In this document: one piece after another, positions 26,060-38,537 of the stretch
Numbering within the stretch: the first letter of the stretch is position 1
Layout: every line of letters begins with the position of its first letter
NCBI GenBank assembly: GCA_947168525.1
Contig: CAMVMG010000001.1
Span: forward strand, 248,001-312,000
DNA from: an uncultured Bacteroidales bacterium
GTDB lineage: Bacteria; Bacteroidota; Bacteroidia; Bacteroidales; UBA932
Direction of reading: 5' to 3'
Length of the DNA: 64,000 nucleotides
Program-made: the position numbers and the translations under genes
The notes under the pieces: model-generated
Seen by the model: the letters and a program-made list of their open reading frames with translations, nothing else
Database searches by the model: none
Told to the model about the DNA's origin: nothing

Positions 26060-27967
26060 ATGGGTAAAATTATCGGAATCGACCTTGGAACCACCAACTC
26101 TTGCGTGGCTGTGATGGAAGGCAATCAGCCTACCGTCATCATTAACAACGAGGGGCAGCGCACCACCCCTTCCGTGGTTGCTTTCACGGACGGCGGCGAG
26201 CGTAAGATTGGCTCTCCGGCCAAGCGGCAGGCCATCACCAACCCCAACAACACGGTATTCTCCATCAAGCGCTTCATGGGAGAAACCTACGACCAGGTGA
26301 ATACTGAGGTAAACCGCGTGCCTTATAAGGTGATACGTGGAGAGAACAACACACCGCGTGTGGATATCAACGGCAAACTCTATACGCCGCAGGAAATATC
26401 GGCCATGATTCTTCAGAAGATGAAGAAGACGGCCGAGGAATATCTCCGCCAGGAGGTGACGGAGGCGGTCATCACCGTTCCGGCTTATTTCTCCGACTCC
26501 CAGCGTCAGGCTACCAAAGAAGCCGGCCGCATCGCCGGCCTGGACGTAAAGCGTATCATCAACGAGCCCACGGCAGCCGCCCTTGCCTACGGCCTGGACA
26601 AGAAAGACAAGGATATGAAGGTGGCAGTGTACGACCTCGGCGGCGGTACCTTCGATATCAGTATCCTGCAGCTGGGCGACGGCGTGTTCGAAGTGCTTTC
26701 CACCAATGGCGACACCCATCTGGGCGGTGACGACTTCGACCAGGTGATTATCGACTGGCTGGCCCGGGAGTTCGCTGCAGAGAACGGCGGCATCGACCTC
26801 AAGAAAGACCCGATGGCCCTCCAGCGTTTGAAGGAAGCGGCCGAGAAAGCCAAGATTGAGCTTTCCAGCCAGACCTCCACGGAGATCAACCTCCCGTATA
26901 TCATGCCGGTGGACGGCGTGCCCAAGCACCTGGCCAAGACCCTTACCCGCGCCAAGTTCGAGCAGCTCTCCGACGCCCTCTTCCAGCGCTCCATCGCCCC
27001 TTGCCGCCAGGCACTGAGCGACGCCCACCTCAATCCTTCCGACATTGACGAGGTACTGCTGGTCGGCGGTTCCACCCGTATCCCTTACGTGCAGGAGTTG
27101 GTAAAGAACTTCTTCGGCAAGGAACCCAACAAGAGCGTGAACCCGGACGAGGTGGTCGCTATCGGCGCATCCATCCAGGGCGGCGTGCTGGCCGGTGACG
27201 TGAAAGACGTGCTGCTGCTGGATGTGACTCCGCTTTCCCTGGGTATCGAAACCCTGGGCGGCGTAATGACCAAGCTCATTGAATCCAACACCACCATCCC
27301 GGCCAAGAAGAGCCAGATCTTCTCTACCGCTGCCGACAACCAGCCGGGCGTCGAGATCCGCGTGCTGCAGGGCGAGCGCTCCATGGCCAAGGACAACAAG
27401 CAGATCGGTATCTTCCATCTGGACGGTATCGCTCCCGCTCCGCGCGGTGTGCCCCAGATTGAGGTAACCTTCGATATCGACGCCAACGGTATCCTCAATG
27501 TGTCTGCCGTGGACAAGGCTACCGGCAAGGAGCAGCATATCCGCATCGAAGCCTCTTCCGGACTGTCGGATGCCGAAATCCAGCGCATGCGTGACGAGGC
27601 CAAGGCCAATGAGGCCGCCGACAAGGCAGAGAAGGAGCGCATCGACAAGATCAATAGCGCCGACGCCCTCACCTTCCAGGCCGAAAAGTTCTTGAAGGAG
27701 AACGGCGACAAAGTGCCTGCCGATGTCAAGAGCGAGGTAGAGCAGAACTGCAACCTGCTGAAGGAAGCTGTGAAAGCTCAGAATCTGGCCGATATCGACC
27801 GCTACTCCGAAGCCCTGAACAAGGCTTTCGAGAAGATGTACCAGGCCGGACAGCAGGCCGGCGGCCCTCAGGGCGGTCCCCAGGGCCCGTTCCAGGGCGG
27901 CCCTCAAGGCCCCTTCGGCGGCGGTCCCCAGCCCGGTCCGCAGGACCAGGGTCCCGATGAGCAGTAA
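26060..27967 (+). CDS. dnaK: Hsp70 chaperone DnaK with Gly-Pro-Gln-rich tail
   Basis: ATP-driven folding chaperone. The 635-residue protein starts [22 protein letters not shown] and has all Hsp70 signatures: phosphate loops 1 and 2 ([17 protein letters not shown]), [11 protein letters not shown], and the [11 protein letters not shown] start of the peptide-binding domain. After the lid the last 40 residues are repeats of GGPQGPF-type units ending QGPDEQ, in place of the acidic EEV-type end common in bacterial DnaK. It has its own terminator. No dnaJ or grpE is nearby. Confidence 0.97.
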   Translation: MGKIIGIDLGTTNSCVAVMEGNQPTVIINNEGQRTTPSVVAFTDGGERKIGSPAKRQAITNPNNTVFSIKRFMGETYDQVNTEVNRVPYKVIRGENNTPRVDINGKLYTPQEISAMILQKMKKTAEEYLRQEVTEAVITVPAYFSDSQRQATKEAGRIAGLDVKRIINEPTAAALAYGLDKKDKDMKVAVYDLGGGTFDISILQLGDGVFEVLSTNGDTHLGGDDFDQVIIDWLAREFAAENGGIDLKKDPMALQRLKEAAEKAKIELSSQTSTEINLPYIMPVDGVPKHLAKTLTRAKFEQLSDALFQRSIAPCRQALSDAHLNPSDIDEVLLVGGSTRIPYVQELVKNFFGKEPNKSVNPDEVVAIGASIQGGVLAGDVKDVLLLDVTPLSLGIETLGGVMTKLIESNTTIPAKKSQIFSTAADNQPGVEIRVLQGERSMAKDNKQIGIFHLDGIAPAPRGVPQIEVTFDIDANGILNVSAVDKATGKEQHIRIEASSGLSDAEIQRMRDEAKANEAADKAEKERIDKINSADALTFQAEKFLKENGDKVPADVKSEVEQNCNLLKEAVKAQNLADIDRYSEALNKAFEKMYQAGQQAGGPQGGPQGPFQGGPQGPFGGGPQPGPQDQGPDEQ

Positions 27968-27983
27968 GCGCGCTTACTGCTTA
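27958..27983. repeat. Near-perfect palindrome across the dnaK stop codon
   Basis: GCAGTAAGCG/CGCTTACTGC (27961-27980) is a perfect 20-base palindrome containing the TAA stop (27965-27967). Outer pairs, one of them G-T, extend it to 27958-27983, touching the terminator stem. Confidence 0.75.
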
Positions 27984-28015
27984 GAAAAGGCGACGCATTC
28001 TGCGCCGCCTTTTCT
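27983..28015 (+). terminator. Terminator of dnaK
   Basis: AGAAAAGGCG (27983-27992) and CGCCTTTTCT (28006-28015) form a perfect 10-bp stem with additional inner GC pairs. The T-rich right arm and following TGTCTTTA fit intrinsic termination, and the A-rich left arm would work in reverse. Confidence 0.75.
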
Positions 28016-28125
28016 GTCTTTACCCACCCCCTAAGTCCCCGCCTTTGCGGGGAACTTCCCTTCTTAAGGAAGCCCATGTGCATTTTTAGCCGTATTTGCA
28101 CTTGGATGGTACCTTTGGGGTGAGG

Positions 28126-28157
28126 CCCAGTGCAAAATGGGCGGTTTTTGCACTGGG
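28126..28157. repeat. 12-bp inverted repeat upstream of trpS
   Basis: CCCAGTGCAAAA (28126-28137) and TTTTGCACTGGG (28146-28157) are exact reverse complements around an 8-base loop. The wider gap 28016-28220 also holds CCCCGC-CTTT-GCGGGG (near 28036-28051) and GTGCA/TGCAC arms, but no open frame. Confidence 0.7.
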
Positions 28158-28191
28158 GAGAGAGGGAATAGGGCAGTTCCTTAAAAATGTG

Positions 28192-28199
28192 TATATTTG
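28192..28199 (+). promoter_or_regulatory. -7 box of trpS-copA
   Basis: TATATTTG ends 21 bases before the trpS ATG. No TTTG lies at the expected -33 distance. Confidence 0.5.
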
Positions 28200-28220
28200 T
28201 AAACTAAATTAAGATCGAAA

Positions 28221-29336
28221 ATGGGAAGAATCATTCTTACGGGCGACCGCCCTACCGGTAAATTGCATTTGGGACATTATGTAGGCTCGCTACGCAACCG
28301 CGTGCTGCTGCAGAACGAGGGGAACTATGACCGTATGTTCGTTTTCATCGCGGACGTGCAGGCCCTTACGGACAATGCCGATAATCCGGAGAAGGTACGC
28401 CAGAACATCATAGAGGTGGCCCTGGACTATCTGTCCTGTGGCCTGGACCCTTCCAAGGTAACGCTTTTCATCCAGAGCCAGATTCCTGAGCTGCATGAGA
28501 TGACCCAGTTCTTCTCCAACCTGGTTACCGTACAACGCCTGCAGCGCAACCCTACCGTGAAAACGGAAATGGCGCTCAGGGGCTTTGAAGGCGGGGCCAC
28601 GGACGACAACAAGCGGGGCCTTCCGGTAGGCTTTTTCACCTATCCCATCTCCCAGGCGGCCGATATCTGCTTCTGCAAGGCCACCACGGTGCCGGTAGGA
28701 GAGGACCAGGAACCCATGATTGAGCAGTGCCGCGAGATTGTCCGCAGTTTCAACGGCACCTACAAGTGTGACGTCCTGGTAGAGCCGGAGATCCTGCTGC
28801 CCTCCAACCTGGCCTGCCGCCGCCTCCCCGGCACAGACGGCAAAGCCAAGATGTCCAAGTCCCTGGGCAACTGCATCTATCTCTCCGACCCCCAAAAGGA
28901 AATGGAACAGAAAGTAAAAGGCATGTTCACGGATCCCGGTCACCTCAGGGTGGAAGATCCCGGCAAGGTGGAGGGCAACACCGTGTTCACCTACCTGGAC
29001 GCCTTCTGCGAGGCCGACGACTTTGCCAGGTTCTGGCCGGAGTACAACAACCTGGAAGAGCTCAAAGACCATTACCGTCGCGGCGGCCTGGGAGACATGA
29101 AATGCAAGAAGTTCCTGATCAACGTGCTCAACGACCGCCTGGATCCCATCCGTGCCCGCCGTCACGCCTACGAGCAGGATATCCCCGAGGTGTACAACAT
29201 CCTCAAGAAGGGTTCGGAAGCCGCCCGTGAGGTGGCCGCCCAGACCCTCCATGAGATGAAGGACGCCATGAAGATCAACTACTTCGACGATGCCGCCCTC
29301 ATCGCGGAGCAGGCCGCCAAATACAGGGAAGCATGA
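28221..29336 (+). CDS. trpS: Tryptophanyl-tRNA synthetase
   Basis: Class I synthetase for tRNA(Trp). The 371-residue protein has the HIGH-type motif as HLGH (about residues 16-19, in [12 protein letters not shown]), an ATP-pocket region with [11 protein letters not shown], and KMSKSLGN (about 212-219). It is longer than the 330-residue E. coli enzyme because of internal and C-terminal segments. Its TGA overlaps the copA ATG. Confidence 0.96.
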   Translation: MGRIILTGDRPTGKLHLGHYVGSLRNRVLLQNEGNYDRMFVFIADVQALTDNADNPEKVRQNIIEVALDYLSCGLDPSKVTLFIQSQIPELHEMTQFFSNLVTVQRLQRNPTVKTEMALRGFEGGATDDNKRGLPVGFFTYPISQAADICFCKATTVPVGEDQEPMIEQCREIVRSFNGTYKCDVLVEPEILLPSNLACRRLPGTDGKAKMSKSLGNCIYLSDPQKEMEQKVKGMFTDPGHLRVEDPGKVEGNTVFTYLDAFCEADDFARFWPEYNNLEELKDHYRRGGLGDMKCKKFLINVLNDRLDPIRARRHAYEQDIPEVYNILKKGSEAAREVAAQTLHEMKDAMKINYFDDAALIAEQAAKYREA

Positions 29337-31528
29337 GTACAAGTAAACGTAATTTCCCTGTGCAGGGGATGGGGTGTGCAGCGTGCGTAGCGCGTGTGGA
29401 GAGTGCCCTCAAAAATGCAAAAGGCGTGCAGAAAGCCAGCGTAAGCCTGGCTTCCAACAGCGCACTGGTGGAGTTTGACACCGCCCAGACCAGCCCCGGG
29501 GAGCTCCGGAAGGCCGTGCAGGATGCCGGCTACGACATGCTGGTGGACGGTTCGGACGAAGAGGCCGACTCGGAAGCGGAAGCTGCCCGGGAACAGACGT
29601 ATCAATCCCTGCGCAAAGACACGTTCCTCGCCATCGGCCTGGCAGCCCTGGTGATGGTCATCGGCATGGGATTCAAGGATTTTCCGCTCAAAGGGTACCT
29701 TCTCTGGGCCCTGGCTACGCCGGTGGTCCTCTGGTGTGGCCGACGTTTTTTTAAGGCCGGCCTGTCGGCCGTCAGGCACGGCGCAGCCAATATGGATACG
29801 CTGGTGGCGCTGTCGGTGAGCATCTCCTATCTTTTCAGCGTTTTCAACCTCCTGTTCCCGCAGGTCTGGATTTCCCGCGGGCTGGAGTCCCATCTGTACT
29901 TTGAATCGTCCACGATGATCGTGGCGTTTATCCTCTTGGGGCGGCTCCTGGAAGAGCGGGCCAAGCACAGCACTACGGCCGCCATCCGCGGCCTGATGAG
30001 CCTGCAGCCGCAGGCACAGGCGGTACGTCCCGGAGAGGTGGTTCCCGTGAAACCGGGAGAGCGCCTCTCGGTAGATGGCGTGGTGATGGACGGCAGCTCG
30101 TACGTGGATGAAAGCATGCTCACCGGTGAACCGGTTCCCGTGGTCAAGCGCGGTGGAGACCGGGTTTATGCCGGAACGCTCAACCAGAAAGGCTTCCTGA
30201 ATGTGAAGGCGGAAAAGGTGGGACAGGACACGTTCCTGTCGGCCATTATCCGCATGGTGAGGGACGCACAGGGCTCCAAGGCGCCCATCCAGCATCTGGT
30301 AGACAAGATTGCCGCCGTATTCGTTCCTGTGATTATCGGCATAGCAGTCCTTACCCTCCTTGCCTGGATTTTCCTGGCTCCGGAGGATGGCGTCACGCTG
30401 GGTCTCCTGTCCATGGTGGCGGTCCTGGTAATCGCCTGTCCCTGCTCCCTGGGTCTGGCTACGCCCACGGCCATCATCGCCGGTATCGGCAACGGCGCTT
30501 CGCAGGGCATCCTGATCAAGGATGCGGAGAGCCTCCAGACGGCCCGGAAAATCCAGGCGGTGGTGATGGACAAGACCGGCACCCTCACCGAGGGCCGGCC
30601 ATCCGTGGTGGAATCGGCCTGGGACCCTGCCATCACCCAGGAAGAGGACACCCAGACGCCCAGTCTCCGGGATGTGCTGTTTTCGCTGGAAAAGATGTCG
30701 GACCATCCCCTGGCAGAGGCGGTGTGCGAGAGCCTCCGGGGCTGCGACCAGCTTCCTGTGAGCGGCTTCGAGACTGTCCTGGGAAAGGGTGTCTGCGGCA
30801 CTGTGGAAGGGGAGCGATACTATGTCGGCAACCTGGAACTGCTCAAGGAGGCGCTTCCGGACGGCATTCCTGCGGATACTTCGCCGCTGGTGGCCGACAG
30901 CCTCCGCTCCTGGATGGACGCCGGCTATACGGTTACGCTCCTGTTCGACCGGAAGAAAGTGTATGCGGTGCTGGCTTTGTCGGACGAACTCCGTGACAGC
31001 GCCGTCCAGGCCGTCCGTGTCCTGCAGGACAGTGGACTGGAGGTGCATATGCTCACCGGAGACAACGAGACCGCCGCCGGCCGGATTGCCCGGGAAACAG
31101 GCATCCGTCATGTCCATGCCAACGTCCTGCCTCAGGACAAAGCCCGGTATGTGGCCGATCTTCAGGCTTCCGGCAAAAAGGTGGCCATGGTGGGGGACGG
31201 CATCAACGACAGCGCCGCCCTGGCCCAGGCAGACCTGGGCATCGCTATGGGCGGGGGCTCGGATATTGCCATGAACACGGCCCAGGTCACCATCGTGTCC
31301 GGAGACTTGGGAAAAATCCGGCAGCTGATCCGGCTTTCCCGGCGCAGCGTGACCATTATCCGGGAAAACCTTTTCTGGGCATTCTTCTACAACCTGGCCG
31401 CCGTGCCCATTGCCGCCGGCGTGCTCTATCCCTTTACCGGCTCCCTGCTGAATCCCATGATTGCGGCCGCCTGTATGGCGCTGAGCAGTATCTGCGTGGT
31501 GAGCAATTCTTTGAGACTCCGTAAATAA
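29333..31528 (+). CDS. copA: Copper-exporting P1B-type ATPase
   Basis: Pumps Cu(I) out of the cytoplasm. The 731-residue protein has one N-terminal HMA domain with metal-binding GMGCAAC (Cys15, Cys18), eight predicted spans, the intramembrane CPC motif in [12 protein letters not shown] (about residue 369), the phosphorylated Asp in DKTGTLTEG (about 413), HPLAEAV and [12 protein letters not shown]. The late YN and MAxSS motifs of copper pumps are visible as FFYNLAAVP and MALSS. It starts inside the trpS stop; no CueR-like regulator or copper chaperone is adjacent. Confidence 0.95.
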   Translation: MSTSKRNFPVQGMGCAACVARVESALKNAKGVQKASVSLASNSALVEFDTAQTSPGELRKAVQDAGYDMLVDGSDEEADSEAEAAREQTYQSLRKDTFLAIGLAALVMVIGMGFKDFPLKGYLLWALATPVVLWCGRRFFKAGLSAVRHGAANMDTLVALSVSISYLFSVFNLLFPQVWISRGLESHLYFESSTMIVAFILLGRLLEERAKHSTTAAIRGLMSLQPQAQAVRPGEVVPVKPGERLSVDGVVMDGSSYVDESMLTGEPVPVVKRGGDRVYAGTLNQKGFLNVKAEKVGQDTFLSAIIRMVRDAQGSKAPIQHLVDKIAAVFVPVIIGIAVLTLLAWIFLAPEDGVTLGLLSMVAVLVIACPCSLGLATPTAIIAGIGNGASQGILIKDAESLQTARKIQAVVMDKTGTLTEGRPSVVESAWDPAITQEEDTQTPSLRDVLFSLEKMSDHPLAEAVCESLRGCDQLPVSGFETVLGKGVCGTVEGERYYVGNLELLKEALPDGIPADTSPLVADSLRSWMDAGYTVTLLFDRKKVYAVLALSDELRDSAVQAVRVLQDSGLEVHMLTGDNETAAGRIARETGIRHVHANVLPQDKARYVADLQASGKKVAMVGDGINDSAALAQADLGIAMGGGSDIAMNTAQVTIVSGDLGKIRQLIRLSRRSVTIIRENLFWAFFYNLAAVPIAAGVLYPFTGSLLNPMIAAACMALSSICVVSNSLRLRK

Positions 31529-31538
31529 CCCTTTATAT

Positions 31539-34500
31539 ATGAAACGACTCCTTATCAGCTTCGCGCTGGTTGCCGCAGCGGCAGCCGGCGCCTCTGCGCA
31601 GGATGCCTCGCAGGAGGCACGTCTGCTGCGCTTCCCCGCTACCAACGGACGCGAGATCGCCTTCTCCTATGCCGGAGACCTCTGGACGGTTCCCTCCGAG
31701 GGTGGTGAGGCCCGCAGGCTCACTTCCCACATCGGCTATGAAATGTTTGCCCGTTATTCCCCGGACGGGAAAACCATTGCTTTCACGGCGGAGTATGACG
31801 GCAACCGTGAAGTGTACAAAATGCCCTCCGAGGGTGGCGAACCGGTCCGGCTCACCTACACTTCCACCAATTCCCGGGACGACCTGGGAGACCGCATGGG
31901 CCCCAACAACATAGTCATCACCTGGAGCCCGGACGGCAAGCGTATCTTGTACCGCAACCGGATTGGCGACGGTTTCTCCGGCAAGCTCTGGACCATCTCT
32001 CCGGACGGCGGCATGCCTGAGGAGATTCCGCTTCCGGAAGGCGGGTTCAGCTCCTGGAGCCCGGACGGAAAGAAACTGGCCTATAACCGTGTCATGCGCG
32101 AGTTCCGTACCTGGAAATATTACCGGGGCGGCATGGCCGACGATATCTGGATCTGGGACCCGAAGGCCGGCAAGGTGGAGAACATCACCTCCAACATAGC
32201 GCAGGATATCTTTCCCATGTGGATCGGCGACGAGATTTTCTTCGCGTCGGACCGCGACATGGTCATGAACCTGTTCTCCTATAATACCAAGACCCGGGAG
32301 ACCACCAAGGTAACTTCCTTCGACCAGTACGATGTGAAGTTCCCCAGCACCGACGGCCATACCATTGTCTTTGAGAACGGCGGCTATATCTACCGCTTCG
32401 ACCCTGCCAGTCGTGCCTGCGTGCAGGTCCCCATCCGCCTGTCTTCCGACGTGGTGTATTCCCGTACGGAGCGTCGGAATGTGGGGAGCCGTCCCACGGC
32501 CTATTCCCTTTCCCCTGACGGCAACCGTGCCGTGCTCAGCGCCCGCGGAGAGGTCTTCGACGTGCCGGTGGGCAAGGGTGTGACCCGGAATCTCAGCCGC
32601 AGTGCCGCCTCCAACGACCGCGGAGCCGCCTGGAGCCCGGACGGCAAGTGGATTGCCTGGATCGGTGACGTTACCGGAGAGACAGAGGTTTATCTGTATG
32701 AGGTGGACAAGGAAGACGCCCCCCGGCAGCTTACCCAGAACTCGGATACCTACATCCGCTCCCTGCAGTGGAGCCCGGACAGCCGGCACATCCTGTACGG
32801 AGACCGCAAGAACCGGCTCGTGGAGCTGGAAGTCCCGTCCGGCAACCGCCGTGTAGTGATGACCAATCCCGAGGCCGAATTCCGCGGCGTATCCTATTCT
32901 CCGGACAGCCAGTGGCTCACGTACACCCGACCGGCCAAGAACGAGATGAACGTGGTGTATGTGTACAATCTCTCCAGCGGCAAGGAATATCCCGTCACGG
33001 AGCGCTGGTACAACTCTTCCTCCCCGGTGTTCAGTGCCGACGGGAAATACCTGATTTTCAGCTCTGACAGAGACCTGAATCCCCAGTACAGCAACATCGA
33101 GTGGAACTTTACCATGGGCAACATGAGTGCCATGTATATGGCTATGCTGGCCAAAGACACCCCGTCTCCGCTCATCGTGAAGGACCCGGAGGTGAATACC
33201 GGGGAACCGGCCAAACCGGAAGGCCCGGCCGCTGGCCCCGCTAAAGACGCTTCCGCCGGAAAACCCAAGGTGGAGGTGCAGGTAGACCCGGAGGGCGTCC
33301 TGGACCGTATCGTGAAACTGCCCATTTCGGCTTCCGGATACGGCGGCGTCTATTGCGACGGTAAGAAAATCTGGTACAGCGGCGGAGCCCGTGGCGGTCG
33401 TGGCGGTGGCATGGGCACCCGTGTGTATGACTTTGCCACCGGCAAGGACGAGGAATGCACCGACGGCCGCATCTCGTACCGTTTCGGCGACAAGAAAGCC
33501 CTGGTTATCCGTGCCGGCAAGATGCAGGCTGTGGCCCTGGGTCCCAAGATGGGCCAGGGAGAAGAAGTCACCACCGCCGACATGGTCGCTTTCATTGACT
33601 ATCCCCAGGAATGGGCCCAGATCTTTGACGAGGTCTGGCGTGCGTTCCGCGACGGCTACTACCTGGAAAACATGCACGGCCGCGACTGGAAGGCCGTCAA
33701 GGAGAAATATGCCGTGCTGCTTCCGTATGTCCGTACCCGCCTGGACCTGAACTATGTGATCGGCGAGATGATCTCCGAACTGGCCAGCGGCCACGCCTAT
33801 GTGACGCCCGGTGAGTACCCCAAGGCCGAGCGCATCCCCATGGGCCTGCTGGGTGCCGAGCTCTCCCGCGACCGTTCCGGTTTCTTCAAGATTGACCGGA
33901 TCCTCCAGGGAGCCACCTACCGCGAAGAGCTCCGTTCTCCGCTGCAGGAACCGGGTCTGGGTGTGAAGGCCGGCCAGTATATTACGGCCATCGACGGCGT
34001 GTCTACCAAGAACGTCCCCAACATCTACCAGCTACTGGTGGGGAAGGCCGGCGTGCTCACGGAGCTCACCATTTCCGACAAACCGGCCTCGGGCGGAAAG
34101 AAAGTGGTGGTGAAACCCATTGCCGACGAATACCCGCTCTACCACTTCGAGTGGGTGCAGCGCAATATCAAGACCGTCGAGGAGAAATCCGGCGGCAAGG
34201 TAGGCTATATCTACATCCCTGACATGGGAGCCGAGGGCTTGAGCGAGTTTGCCCGCTACTATTACCCGCAGCTGGACAAGGAGGCTCTGATCATCGACGA
34301 CCGGGCTAACGGCGGCGGTAACATCTCGCCGATGGTGATTGAGCGGCTGCAGCGGGAGGCTTACCGCCTTACCATGCGGCGCGGTTCTACTCTGATCGGC
34401 ACGATTCCAGAAGGCACGCACACGGGTCCCAAAGTGCTCCTGATCGACAAGTATTCCGCCTCCGACGGCGACCTGTTTCCCTGGAGTTTCAAGGCCAACA

Positions 34501-34823
34501 AGCTGGGCACCGTCATCGGCACCCGTACCTGGGGCGGCATCGTGGGCATCAGCGGCCCGCTGCCTTACATGGACGGCACGGATGTGCGGGTTCCTTTCTT
34601 CACCAACTACGACCGTGAAACCGGCCAGTGGATTGTGGAGAACCACGGCGTAGATCCGGACATCCTGATAGACAACGACCCTGTGAAGGAGTTCGCCGGC
34701 ATCGACGAGCAGCTCCTGAAAGCCATCGAGGTGGCCCTGGAGCAGATCAAAGACCGCAAGCCGCTGCCGGGCGTTCCCGCTCCCAGGACCTTCAAGGATC
34801 TGGGCCTCCCTGAGATCGACTAA
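31539..34823 (+). CDS. Tricorn-type S41 peptidase, exported
   Basis: A 1094-residue secreted serine protease. After a signal peptide (about 1-20) come WD40/TolB-like beta-propeller repeats with recurrent YSPDGK and WSPDGK motifs up to about residue 560, a linker, the C1 helical domain (about 690-770), a PDZ-like domain (about 780-860) and the S41 core with DDRANGGGNISP and the nucleophile in KYSASDGDLF (Ser near 974). This order matches tricorn protease homologues, which trim peptides. Periplasmic location is inferred from the signal peptide. It is followed by a strong terminator. Confidence 0.92.
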   Translation: MKRLLISFALVAAAAAGASAQDASQEARLLRFPATNGREIAFSYAGDLWTVPSEGGEARRLTSHIGYEMFARYSPDGKTIAFTAEYDGNREVYKMPSEGGEPVRLTYTSTNSRDDLGDRMGPNNIVITWSPDGKRILYRNRIGDGFSGKLWTISPDGGMPEEIPLPEGGFSSWSPDGKKLAYNRVMREFRTWKYYRGGMADDIWIWDPKAGKVENITSNIAQDIFPMWIGDEIFFASDRDMVMNLFSYNTKTRETTKVTSFDQYDVKFPSTDGHTIVFENGGYIYRFDPASRACVQVPIRLSSDVVYSRTERRNVGSRPTAYSLSPDGNRAVLSARGEVFDVPVGKGVTRNLSRSAASNDRGAAWSPDGKWIAWIGDVTGETEVYLYEVDKEDAPRQLTQNSDTYIRSLQWSPDSRHILYGDRKNRLVELEVPSGNRRVVMTNPEAEFRGVSYSPDSQWLTYTRPAKNEMNVVYVYNLSSGKEYPVTERWYNSSSPVFSADGKYLIFSSDRDLNPQYSNIEWNFTMGNMSAMYMAMLAKDTPSPLIVKDPEVNTGEPAKPEGPAAGPAKDASAGKPKVEVQVDPEGVLDRIVKLPISASGYGGVYCDGKKIWYSGGARGGRGGGMGTRVYDFATGKDEECTDGRISYRFGDKKALVIRAGKMQAVALGPKMGQGEEVTTADMVAFIDYPQEWAQIFDEVWRAFRDGYYLENMHGRDWKAVKEKYAVLLPYVRTRLDLNYVIGEMISELASGHAYVTPGEYPKAERIPMGLLGAELSRDRSGFFKIDRILQGATYREELRSPLQEPGLGVKAGQYITAIDGVSTKNVPNIYQLLVGKAGVLTELTISDKPASGGKKVVVKPIADEYPLYHFEWVQRNIKTVEEKSGGKVGYIYIPDMGAEGLSEFARYYYPQLDKEALIIDDRANGGGNISPMVIERLQREAYRLTMRRGSTLIGTIPEGTHTGPKVLLIDKYSASDGDLFPWSFKANKLGTVIGTRTWGGIVGISGPLPYMDGTDVRVPFFTNYDRETGQWIVENHGVDPDILIDNDPVKEFAGIDEQLLKAIEVALEQIKDRKPLPGVPAPRTFKDLGLPEID

Positions 34824-34832
34824 CTTTTATTT

Positions 34833-34879
34833 GTCCCGATGTTCAATTTTTTGTCTGAACATCGGGACATCTTTTTTTT
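34833..34879 (+). terminator. Terminator of the tricorn-type protease
   Basis: GTCCCGATGTTCA (34833-34845) and TGAACATCGGGAC (34856-34868), perfect 13-bp stem, followed by ATC and eight T. Confidence 0.92.
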
Positions 34880-34950
34880 CTGCCCGGAATGTAGTAACTT
34901 CGAGGTGCAAAATACTGGAAACTAAACCAATTTAAACATCATTTATATCC

Positions 34951-37282
<2,332 letters not shown>

Positions 37283-37290
37283 TGGATAGC

Positions 37291-37317
37291 CTCCACCCTC
37301 TATCGGAAGAGGGTGGG
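37291..37317. terminator. Hairpin between convergent esterase genes
   Basis: CCACCCTCT (37293-37301) and AGAGGGTGG (37308-37316) pair perfectly, extendable across a one-base bulge. It overlaps the stop codon of the leftward esterase and lacks a T-run, so it may act as a bidirectional 3' hairpin. Confidence 0.45.
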
Positions 37318-38388
37318 AGCGAGGGTCTGGAGGTCGGCCCGCCAGGTGGTCCAGCTATGGCCGGCCTGGGCGTTCTCCATGTACTCGTAATGGAGGCCGT
37401 CCTTGTCCAGTTGGGCGCGGGTGTTCTCGCAGTTCTTGAAGGCAATGTCGGTGGGGCCACCCTGGGTGAACACCATCTTGCGGAAGTTCTTGTTCATCCT
37501 GGCCACATTCTCCTTCACTTTGAGTCGGGCGCTCTCTGCGGCCGGGTCCTGTCCGGGCTGGAAAGAGGAGCTCAGCACCCACACATACGCGAAGTCGTCA
37601 GGGTGGGAGAAGGCCACCTCCATGGTTTCCATGCCGCCCATGGACAGGCCCGCCACGGCACGGTGGTCGCGGTCCGTGAGCACATTATAGTTGGCTTCGA
37701 TGAAAGGGATGATGGAGCTGTACATATCCTCGGCGAAGGGAGGAACCTCGTTCTGGACGGGGATGGTGCCGTTGGGCATCACCACAATCATGGGAACCAT
37801 CTTGCCCTCGGCCAGGAGATTGTCCAGAATCCAGCCAGCAGCGCCCACGCCCGGCCAGGAGGCATCGTTGTCTCCGCCACCGTGGATCAGGTACAGGACC
37901 GGCAGTTTCTGGGCCGATTTCTCATATCCGGCAGGCGTCCAGACATGGAGCCGGCGCATCTCCTTCAGATTCTTGGAATAGTAGTACCGCTGGGCGACGG
38001 CGCCGTGGGGAACGTCCTTGATATAACCGGTGCCCTTGGTGAGCAGGGAAGACTGCTCGGCCGACAGGGGAGCCTTCGGGTCCTGCACTCTCACGCCGTC
38101 CACTACGAAATGATAGCGGAATACGCCATCTTCCAGGCCGTCGCAGACACCTTTCCACACGCCGTTGTCGGCCTTGGTGAAGGTGATGGTCTTGCCCCAG
38201 GGGAGGTCGCCGGAAACGGAAACCGAAGAAGCCTGCGGGGCGTAGATCTGGAAAAGGACATCGCCGCCCGGCAGGATACGGGTGCTCTGGAGGGTGTCGT
38301 TGGGGGTGGGCTGGCGATTCCAGCCCTGTGCCTGTGCAGCCACGGTGCAGCCCAGAAGGACTGCGAGAAGGAGGGTAATTCTTTTCAT
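37300..38388 (-). CDS. CE1-type carbohydrate esterase (paralogue C)
   Basis: A 362-residue exported esterase with signal peptide MKRITLLLAVLLGCTVAAQAQ (split by its cleavage after AQA), E-set domain (FRYHFVVDG), YLIHGGGDNDASW, nucleophile elbow GLSMGGM (Ser near 246) and terminal AGHSWTTWR. The longer frame begins at 38418, but the signal peptide and -7 box at 38406-38413 make ATG 38388 the start. It is divergent from the GH3 gene. Confidence 0.84.
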   Translation of the reverse strand: MKRITLLLAVLLGCTVAAQAQGWNRQPTPNDTLQSTRILPGGDVLFQIYAPQASSVSVSGDLPWGKTITFTKADNGVWKGVCDGLEDGVFRYHFVVDGVRVQDPKAPLSAEQSSLLTKGTGYIKDVPHGAVAQRYYYSKNLKEMRRLHVWTPAGYEKSAQKLPVLYLIHGGGDNDASWPGVGAAGWILDNLLAEGKMVPMIVVMPNGTIPVQNEVPPFAEDMYSSIIPFIEANYNVLTDRDHRAVAGLSMGGMETMEVAFSHPDDFAYVWVLSSSFQPGQDPAAESARLKVKENVARMNKNFRKMVFTQGGPTDIAFKNCENTRAQLDKDGLHYEYMENAQAGHSWTTWRADLQTLAPTLFR

Positions 38389-38405
38389 GTCAGTTTGGTT
38401 TTGTG

Positions 38406-38506
38406 CAAAGTTACACACTTGTCGGCAAAAAAAGTAGCACTTCTGTTCAATCTTTTGCCGGAATCATCCATTCTAGCGTGCAATAGACAAAGATTTGCTA
38501 TCTTTG
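38406..38506. promoter_or_regulatory. Divergent -7 boxes between esterase C and the GH3 gene
   Basis: TAACTTTG leftward at 38413-38406 and TATCTTTG rightward at 38499-38506 (31 bases before the GH3 ATG). No second box at -33 is evident for either. Confidence 0.45.
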
Positions 38507-38537
38507 CCCAGAGATATCGATATTAACTTATATAGCC

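Noticed and set aside
25826..27907. A 693-codon open frame on the minus strand across dnaK
   Set aside because: Shadow of the highly conserved dnaK codons; antisense dnaK frames are a well-known annotation artefact.
29279..33794. Two long minus-strand open frames opposite copA and the tricorn-type protease
   Set aside because: Both coincide fully with genes of certain identity and carry no protein features of their own.
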